From positions 1-9,952 of the forward strand of contig JAISES010000217.1 of assembly GCA_031263965.1 (NCBI GenBank): a DNA stretch of 9,952 nt, written 5' to 3'. The translations under genes and the position numbers were made by a program. Of this stretch, positions 1 to 5,252 are shown piece by piece. Source of the DNA: Prevotella sp. GTDB lineage: Bacteria > Bacteroidota > Bacteroidia > Bacteroidales > Dysgonomonadaceae. Numbering within the stretch: position 1 is the first letter of the stretch; each line of letters starts with the position of its first letter. The notes under the pieces are model-generated. The model worked only from the letters and a program-made list of their open reading frames with translations. It was not told the DNA's origin and searched no databases.

Positions 1-15
1 GTTAAAAAAAAGTTT

Positions 16-23
16 TACCTTTG
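16..23 (+). promoter_or_regulatory. Bacteroidetes-type -7 element of the tRNA-Phe promoter
   Basis: The octamer TACCTTTG matches the Bacteroidetes primary sigma -7 consensus TAnnTTTG exactly and lies 18 bases before the tRNA, a suitable distance for a short 5' leader. The matching -33 TTG box would fall upstream of the window start, so only half of the promoter can be seen. The assignment rests on consensus and position alone. Confidence 0.6.
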
Positions 24-41
24 TTGCCCGTTTAAGATCAA

Positions 42-114
42 GGTGCCATAGCTCAGTTGGTAGAGCAAAGGACTGAAAATCCTTGTGTCCCTCGTTCGAT
101 TCGTGGTGGCACCA
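42..114 (+). tRNA. tRNA-Phe (anticodon GAA)
   Basis: The 73-nt cloverleaf folds by eye. The acceptor stem 42-48 pairs fully with 107-113, the D stem is 51-54 with 63-66, and the anticodon stem is 68-72 with 80-84. The 7-base loop 73-79 places GAA at 75-77, decoding Phe codons UUC and UUU. The T stem 90-94 with 102-106 flanks the canonical TTCGATT loop. The discriminator base is A114. The CCA end is not encoded, since the next bases are CAT, so it must be added by tRNA nucleotidyltransferase. One oddity is that T-stem positions 92 and 104 are both T, giving a U-U mismatch in the middle of an otherwise paired stem. The gene has its own -7 element at 16-23 and a terminator at 127-165, so it is a transcription unit separate from the downstream locus. 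Confidence 0.96.
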
Positions 115-126
115 CATAAGTAGACG

Positions 127-165
127 ACTCCCAAAGCCCACTCGCCTTTGGGAGTTTTTGTTTTT
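127..165 (+). terminator. Rho-independent terminator after tRNA-Phe
   Basis: A perfect 10-bp inverted repeat (127-136 with 146-155) encloses a 9-base loop and is followed by a T tract, TTTTT then G then TTTTT. It sits 12 bases after the tRNA end and should isolate the sigma factor operon from tRNA transcription. Confidence 0.9.
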
Positions 166-198
166 AGCAGGTATCTTATTATTATCCAAAATATTTTC

Positions 199-206
199 TA
201 TATTTG
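199..206 (+). promoter_or_regulatory. Candidate -7 element for the ECF sigma gene
   Basis: TATATTTG is an exact TAnnTTTG match that ends 14 bases before the proposed GTG start at 221. I find no clear TTG -33 box about 19-21 bases upstream, so the promoter may be weak or may need an activator. The short leader would be compatible with the GTG start or with the ATG at 260. Confidence 0.4.
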
Positions 207-220
207 TTCCTAAAAAAATT

Positions 221-739
221 GTGAAAGAAGAAAAACTAAAACTATATGAGAGCCTATTTATGAAATATTTTCCAAAGGTAAAATATTTTATAAACAGCTT
301 TATTAAATCTTCTTCTGTAGCCGAGGAATTAGCGCAAGATGTATTTGTCAAAATATGGGAAAACATAGATAAAATTACATATATTGAATACCGGGGCGCT
401 TATATTTACCGTATTGCACGCAATAAGGCAATAGATTATATCTCTCAAAAATATAAGGAAGATATTTTTATAGATAATCTCAAGCTAAAGGAAGATTATT
501 CGATAGAAGAAGGTTTTTATGCCAAAGAGTTGGAGATACTTATCGAATTAACCGTTAGTAGAATGCCTCCTCAAAGAAAAAAAATATATGAAATGAGCCG
601 GATAGAAGGACTGACTAACGATGAGATTGCCGAAAATCTGAATATTGCAAAAAAGACGGTTGAGAATCATTTAAACTTAGCCTTAAAAGAATTAAAAAAA
701 GTAATAACTATTTTTCTTTTCTTTTTTCTTTCAGTTTAA
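221..739 (+). CDS. ECF (extracytoplasmic function) RNA polymerase sigma factor, FecI-like
   Basis: This 172-aa protein is of normal length for an ECF sigma factor. Region 2 spans about residues 6-75, with the core motif AEELAQDVFVKIWE (residues 34-47) and the DNA-melting helix around YIYRIARNKAIDYI. Region 4 spans about 108-158, with MPPQRKKIYEMSRIEG followed by a helix-turn-helix (LTNDEIAENLNIAKKTVENH). I chose GTG at 221 because it keeps the first helix of region 2 (KLYESLFMKYF) intact. The in-frame ATG at 83 lies inside the tRNA and would translate through the terminator, so it is rejected; ATG at 260 would clip region 2. The last 12 residues are strongly hydrophobic and Phe-rich, which I recall seeing in other Bacteroidetes sigma factors paired with FecR. 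The gene directly precedes a FecR anti-sigma gene and a SusC with an STN domain, so it probably activates this glycan locus when released. Confidence 0.9.
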   Translation: MKEEKLKLYESLFMKYFPKVKYFINSFIKSSSVAEELAQDVFVKIWENIDKITYIEYRGAYIYRIARNKAIDYISQKYKEDIFIDNLKLKEDYSIEEGFYAKELEILIELTVSRMPPQRKKIYEMSRIEGLTNDEIAENLNIAKKTVENHLNLALKELKKVITIFLFFFLSV

Positions 740-770
740 AAAATTGCAAATCAGCACTTTATTTTATTGA

Positions 771-801
771 TTGAGAAAATCTTTAAAAAAAATAGTTTTT
801 G
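771..801 (+). promoter_or_regulatory. Candidate housekeeping promoter upstream of fecR-like gene
   Basis: A TTG triplet at 771-773 is followed after 19 bases by TAGTTTTTG (793-801), close to the TTG-N19-21-TAnnTTTG arrangement of Bacteroidetes but with one extra T before the G. It lies 33 bases before the ATG at 835. Position and spacing support it, but AT-rich DNA produces such matches often. Confidence 0.35.
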
Positions 802-805
802 AATT

Positions 806-834
806 GGGTGTAGACTCTTTTTTTCGAGTTATAT
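806..834 (+). promoter_or_regulatory. Candidate ECF-sigma-dependent promoter before the anti-sigma gene
   Basis: GGGTGT at 806-811, a T-rich spacer and CGAGTTATATA at 825-835 form a two-box layout that breaks the AT-rich background immediately before the fecR-like gene. From memory, similar GGGT-box, T-rich spacer and TTATATA arrangements recur between sigma and anti-sigma genes in Bacteroidetes glycan loci; I cannot verify this here. If it is the ECF promoter, the transcript would start near 835 and translation would more likely begin at the second ATG (850). Confidence 0.35.
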
Positions 835-1833
835 ATGAAAATAAGAGCTATGTCCAAAACATATCAGATAGTAAATTTTTTTTTAAAAGGTGAATATTCC
901 GAAGAAACCAAAAAGAAATTCTACCGATGGTTCTTTTCATCTAACGCCAAGTTAGAAAAAGAGGAAGCATTGGTTAATCAATGGAACGAAATTGATATTG
1001 AGGCCGATTCTTCGACAAGGGATTCATACAATAAAGTCATAGCTAATCTCGGTATCGAATCAAAGAAGAAACAAAATCTGGAATTAAGGTACAAGTTGCT
1101 TAGAATCGCAGCCGCTATCTTCATTCCTGTTATTTCCATTATCTCTGCCTATTGGTATGTTCAAAGTTCCGACAGACAGCCTGTAGAGTTTGTCGAACAT
1201 TTTACACCGAATTCTAATATTGAAACTATTAATTTACCTGACGGCTCGTCTGTGACAGTGAATTGCGGTTCCATTATTATATACCCGCGTAATTTTACGA
1301 ATAAAAGCAGGGAAATATTTTTGAGTGGGGAGGCAAAATTCACAGTGATCCCGGATAAAAAAAGACCCTTCATTGTGAAGACAAACGATATGAATATTGA
1401 AGCCTTAGGTACCGTGTTCAATGTTTCTTCTTATGCCGAGAATAGCCAGACTGTGGCGACTTTGGTCGATGGGAAAGTGAGGGTGGATATGAAAAAATCA
1501 AAAAAAGATTATGTGCTTGATCCCTTACAGCAAGTGGTCTTTGACAGGAAAACCGGGAAATCTTTCAGCCAACGGGCAAAAATTGATCTTGAACTGGCTT
1601 GGGAAGAGGGACACCTGGTTTTCCGCAATGCATCTATCGAGGATATCATGCAGGAAATTCAACGTAAATATGACGTTAGGATCTATGCTAATTATAAAGA
1701 AATCAAAAATGAAAAACTAACTGTCAGATTTAATAATGATGAGCCCGTTGAAGAGATATTCAAGACACTGAGTATGCTTATCAGAGGGTTCAATTACAAG
1801 ATAAAAGGAGAAAAAATATACATTTATCAATAA
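835..1833 (+). CDS. FecR-like anti-sigma factor (transmembrane signal transducer)
   Basis: This 332-aa protein is close to the usual length for Bacteroidetes FecR proteins. Residues 1-88 form the cytoplasmic part that should bind the sigma factor (with FLKGEYSEETKKKFYRWF). A single membrane helix lies at about 90-109. The periplasmic FecR domain runs from about 124 to 218, with the typical TINLPDGSSVTVNCGS and FLSGEAKFTV and the ALGTVFNVSSY stretch. A C-terminal DUF4974-type domain lies at about 258-330 (LVFRNASIEDIMQEIQRKYDV), which in this family contacts the STN domain of the partner transporter. An in-frame ATG at 850 (MSKTYQIV) is a credible alternative start and fits better if transcription begins near 835. 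The gene follows the sigma gene by 95 bases and precedes susC by only 11. Its role is to hold the sigma factor at the membrane until the transporter reports substrate. Confidence 0.93.
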   Translation: MKIRAMSKTYQIVNFFLKGEYSEETKKKFYRWFFSSNAKLEKEEALVNQWNEIDIEADSSTRDSYNKVIANLGIESKKKQNLELRYKLLRIAAAIFIPVISIISAYWYVQSSDRQPVEFVEHFTPNSNIETINLPDGSSVTVNCGSIIIYPRNFTNKSREIFLSGEAKFTVIPDKKRPFIVKTNDMNIEALGTVFNVSSYAENSQTVATLVDGKVRVDMKKSKKDYVLDPLQQVVFDRKTGKSFSQRAKIDLELAWEEGHLVFRNASIEDIMQEIQRKYDVRIYANYKEIKNEKLTVRFNNDEPVEEIFKTLSMLIRGFNYKIKGEKIYIYQ

Positions 1834-1844
1834 AAAAATTACCC

Positions 1845-4800
1845 ATGAAAAAAAAGACCGGAAAATTTTTGCAGGCAAATTTCATCTTATTTTTTTGCCT
1901 GCTCTTACCCATGAATGTCATGGCACAAACACAGCGTATAAGCATTAAGAAAAATAATGTGACGATAGCTGATATTTTCGAAGAAATAGAAAAACAATCG
2001 AAATTGGCTATTGCATTCAATGCTTCTACAATTGATGTAACACAAAAAGTATCTGTGGACGTTGAAGACCAATCTCTCGAAGATGTTCTTTTCAAGATTC
2101 TCGAAGGCACGAATACAGCATTTAGGATACAGGACGGACGCATCATAATTTTGCCTGTATCGCAGGCTGCGGTATCGACAAATACCGTATTGCAAAATGG
2201 CACAGGAACACTTATTAAAGGAATAGTAACCGATAGCTCGGGTGAACCTCTTATTGGCGTTTCTGTGAAGGAGGCGAACTCGTCGATAAGTACAACAACA
2301 GATATTGACGGCAAATTTACAATGAAGGTGCCGGATAAGGCAACGCTTACAGTTTCTTATCTTGGTTACAGGACTAAAAATATAAGTATTGGTAGCAGAA
2401 GCACAATAGATGTTATACTCGAAGAAGATAATAGAATTCTTGAAGAGGTTATTGTTATTGGATATGGTACCATGAAAAGAGGTGACATCAACGCTTCTAT
2501 AGTATCGGTTAAGCCCGAAGATTTAGTCAAGGCAACCTCACCCAATTTTTCCGCAATGCTTATGGGGCGAGCTGCCGGGCTTACCGTTTCACAGACAAGT
2601 GCTCAGCCGGGTGGAGGAATAGAGGTCCTTATTCGGGGAGCGGCATCTACAGGCGCGGGTAACCAACCATTATATGTAATTGACGGTTTCCCTGTTGCTA
2701 ATGACGGTGTTTATCTGAATAGCGGTACGCAATGGAATGCAGGCTCCCGTAGTCCTTTGAGCGATATTAATCCGAACGATATTGCATCCATTGAGATATT
2801 GAAAGATGCATCGGCAACGGCTATCTATGGGGCGAGAGGTGCTAATGGTGTGGTGCTTATTACAACTAAAAGAGGAACAAAGAATACGAAAGTAGAATAC
2901 AACATGAGTACTTCGGTGCAAACAATTATCAAAACGCCGGAATTGCTTACTGCCAGTGAGTTTATGAGAGAACAGGAACGTTATAATAATGACCAATATC
3001 TGATGACGAATAAAATATATCCTTATGGAGACACCGATCCTTCCAACGTAAGCCCGTATTATCCCAAATATACGGAAGAGGAGATGCTTGCCGGCGGAAC
3101 AGGTACAAACTGGTATGATATGATTACCCGCACCGGAAAAGTCAATCAGCACAACCTTACGGTCACTTATGGTAATGATGCGGTCAAATCTCTTGTTTCT
3201 TTTAATTTTTTTGATCAGGAGGGGGTTGTAAAAACATCAGGATATAAAAGATATAGCCTGCGCTATAATCTTGATCATAAAATCACAAGTTGGTGGGATT
3301 ATGGCATATCGGCATTAGGTTCATATGCTGTAGAAAAAAACGCGGCTTTAGGAGGAGACCGGGACACAAATGCGGGCATAATAGAATCGGCGCTTAATTA
3401 TAGCCCCTTGATTGAAGCAGAAAGAGACCCCGACACCGGAAGATGGGTAGAAGACCCGAGTCAGGCTATGTTGAATCATCCATTGTCGTATCTTGATATG
3501 CAGGACAAAACAAAAACAAAACGCTTTTTATCGACAGTCTATACCAATCTACATATTATAAAAGATGTGGTATGGATAAGATTATCAGCCGGCACCGACA
3601 TCAGAGAAGGGCTTAGGCAAGCCTATTATCCTATGTCTACCCGCTACGGCAGCCAGATTGGAGGAGATGCAAATATCAACGCTGCGTACAGGGAGGATTA
3701 TTTGGCTGATGCGGTCATAAATTTTCAAAAAACATTCAATGATAAGCACAAACTCATCGCCATGGGTGGATATTCTTATCAGGTTATGAATTATGAGAAT
3801 GTATATGCTCGGGCCATGGGTTTCACATCCGATGAAGTATCGTGGTACCGGTTGCAGGCAGGCGAGAAAAGACCCGTTGTGAGTTCATCTAAAACGAAAC
3901 ATGTCCTTGCCTCATACTTCGCTCGTATTCAATACGCGCTTTCCGATAAGTATTTGTTTACATTTACAGGACGTGTTGATGGCAGTGATCGTTTCGGGGA
4001 AAATAACCGCTATGCCTTTTTCCCATCAGGAGCCTTTGCTTGGCGTGCCATCAGCGAAGATTTCTTAAACGATATAAATTGGCTGTCCGATGCCAAGTTA
4101 AGGGTAAGTGTAGGTCAGGTAGGTAACGAAAACATAGAGAATGGCGCTGCCTCTGAATATTATCAATTCGAGGGACGAAATTATTATTTCGGAGACAATG
4201 AGAAACGCGGTGTAAACTTGGGTAAATTCGGAAATCCTAACCTGAAATGGGAAACTACGACCGAAGTAAACTTTGGTATAGATTATGGATTTTTCCATAA
4301 CAGGATAAATGGTAGTATCGACGTTTTCTATAAAGAAATAAAGGACCTGTTAAGTTATCGGGATTTACCCCATACGTCTATTATTGGAAATATTCCTTGG
4401 AACATAGGGAAAACGCAGAGTTCAGGTCTGGAAGTAACGTTGCATACAATTAACTTCGAAGGCCCGTTATATTGGGAATCGACGCTTACTTACACTTCGT
4501 ATCATGACAAATGGAAAGAGCGAGATCCTAAAGTGATCCTGAGGCCATACGAAAAAGAAAATGCGCCTCTGACCGCTTTATATGCTTTGATACCCGACGG
4601 GATAAAACAGCCGGGAGAAAGTACACCTCATATGCCCGGATTATTGCCCGGACAGCAGAAATATAAAGACATAAACGGTTTGGATGCAAACGGTAACCTC
4701 ACTGGAACCCCTGACGGTAAAATAGATCAAGCTGATGTAGTATATGTGGGGACTCATGCACCTAAATTTACAATAGGATTCAACAATAAATTCAAATACA

Positions 4801-5240
4801 AAGGATTCGATCTCAGTTTCTTCCTCTATTACTCGGTGGGTGGATACAGATGGCCTGTTACACAAGTGGAACATGGTGTATATGGCGGGTACGGTACGCA
4901 AAGACTGAAAGATAATTATAACTTCCTGAAAGAAATACAGAATCGTTGGGGGTCTGACAACCTGAATGCGACAATGCCAAGTGGCGAAGTGAACAGTTAT
5001 GATGCATTTGGCGCACCTCATTATGAGAAAGCATCCTATTTGCGTCTCAAAAATCTTACATTAGGATATGATATTACGAGTTTGTTTAAAACAAGCAAAT
5101 TGAATGTACGGATTTACTTTACGGGAGAAAACTTATTTACCCTTACAGGATATAAGGGGTTCGATCCGGAAGTTGAACGGGATAGGGCTTCATACCCACA
5201 GCAAAGGACATTCTCTTTAGGTTTAGATGTTAAATTTTAA
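1845..5240 (+). CDS. SusC/RagA-like TonB-dependent outer-membrane transporter with STN signalling domain
   Basis: This 1131-aa outer-membrane porin imports glycan pieces using TonB energy. A signal peptide covers residues 1-27, with likely cleavage after VMA. The STN (secretin and TonB N-terminal) domain lies at about 35-103. The carboxypeptidase-regulatory-like domain lies at about 123-192 (IKGIVTDSSGEPLIGVSV, SYLGYRTK). The TonB-box region is EEVIVIGYGTMKRGD (200-214). The plug follows at about 215-345, including the SusC signature PLYVIDGFPV and the stretch DIASIEILKDASATAIYGARG. The rest is the 22-strand barrel, ending in a terminal Phe (SLGLDVKF) as needed for outer-membrane assembly. 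The STN domain adds roughly 100 residues compared with plain SusC proteins and marks this as a transducing transporter paired with the upstream FecR and sigma factor. A Gly/Asp-rich loop at 942-964 (DINGLDANG to DGKIDQAD) resembles a calcium-binding motif seen in SusC barrels. It is followed after 12 bases by the SusD gene, so the two are surely co-transcribed. Confidence 0.97.
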   Translation: MKKKTGKFLQANFILFFCLLLPMNVMAQTQRISIKKNNVTIADIFEEIEKQSKLAIAFNASTIDVTQKVSVDVEDQSLEDVLFKILEGTNTAFRIQDGRIIILPVSQAAVSTNTVLQNGTGTLIKGIVTDSSGEPLIGVSVKEANSSISTTTDIDGKFTMKVPDKATLTVSYLGYRTKNISIGSRSTIDVILEEDNRILEEVIVIGYGTMKRGDINASIVSVKPEDLVKATSPNFSAMLMGRAAGLTVSQTSAQPGGGIEVLIRGAASTGAGNQPLYVIDGFPVANDGVYLNSGTQWNAGSRSPLSDINPNDIASIEILKDASATAIYGARGANGVVLITTKRGTKNTKVEYNMSTSVQTIIKTPELLTASEFMREQERYNNDQYLMTNKIYPYGDTDPSNVSPYYPKYTEEEMLAGGTGTNWYDMITRTGKVNQHNLTVTYGNDAVKSLVSFNFFDQEGVVKTSGYKRYSLRYNLDHKITSWWDYGISALGSYAVEKNAALGGDRDTNAGIIESALNYSPLIEAERDPDTGRWVEDPSQAMLNHPLSYLDMQDKTKTKRFLSTVYTNLHIIKDVVWIRLSAGTDIREGLRQAYYPMSTRYGSQIGGDANINAAYREDYLADAVINFQKTFNDKHKLIAMGGYSYQVMNYENVYARAMGFTSDEVSWYRLQAGEKRPVVSSSKTKHVLASYFARIQYALSDKYLFTFTGRVDGSDRFGENNRYAFFPSGAFAWRAISEDFLNDINWLSDAKLRVSVGQVGNENIENGAASEYYQFEGRNYYFGDNEKRGVNLGKFGNPNLKWETTTEVNFGIDYGFFHNRINGSIDVFYKEIKDLLSYRDLPHTSIIGNIPWNIGKTQSSGLEVTLHTINFEGPLYWESTLTYTSYHDKWKERDPKVILRPYEKENAPLTALYALIPDGIKQPGESTPHMPGLLPGQQKYKDINGLDANGNLTGTPDGKIDQADVVYVGTHAPKFTIGFNNKFKYKGFDLSFFLYYSVGGYRWPVTQVEHGVYGGYGTQRLKDNYNFLKEIQNRWGSDNLNATMPSGEVNSYDAFGAPHYEKASYLRLKNLTLGYDITSLFKTSKLNVRIYFTGENLFTLTGYKGFDPEVERDRASYPQQRTFSLGLDVKF

Positions 5241-5252
5241 TACAAGGCTATC

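Noticed and set aside
83..220. N-terminal extension of the sigma factor reading frame back to an ATG at 83
   Set aside because: The extension lies inside the tRNA-Phe gene and its terminator hairpin and encodes no sigma-like sequence; conserved region 2 begins only after the GTG at 221.
813..830. Small inverted repeat (ACTC with GAGT) before the fecR start, considered as a terminator or operator
   Set aside because: Only four Watson-Crick pairs plus one wobble across an 8-base T-rich loop, with no T tail after it; too weak to call.
1806..1810. AGGAG considered as a ribosome binding site for susC
   Set aside because: It ends about 34 bases before the susC ATG, inside fecR codons, too far to position a ribosome; Bacteroidales rely little on such sites.
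1790..2314. 174-codon open frame on the minus strand across the start of susC
   Set aside because: It lies wholly antisense to well-supported fecR and susC coding sequence, has no recognizable domain, and fits a shadow frame.
2670..3152. 160-codon minus-strand open frame within susC
   Set aside because: It is antisense to the conserved plug and barrel region of susC, and its translation looks like random composition.
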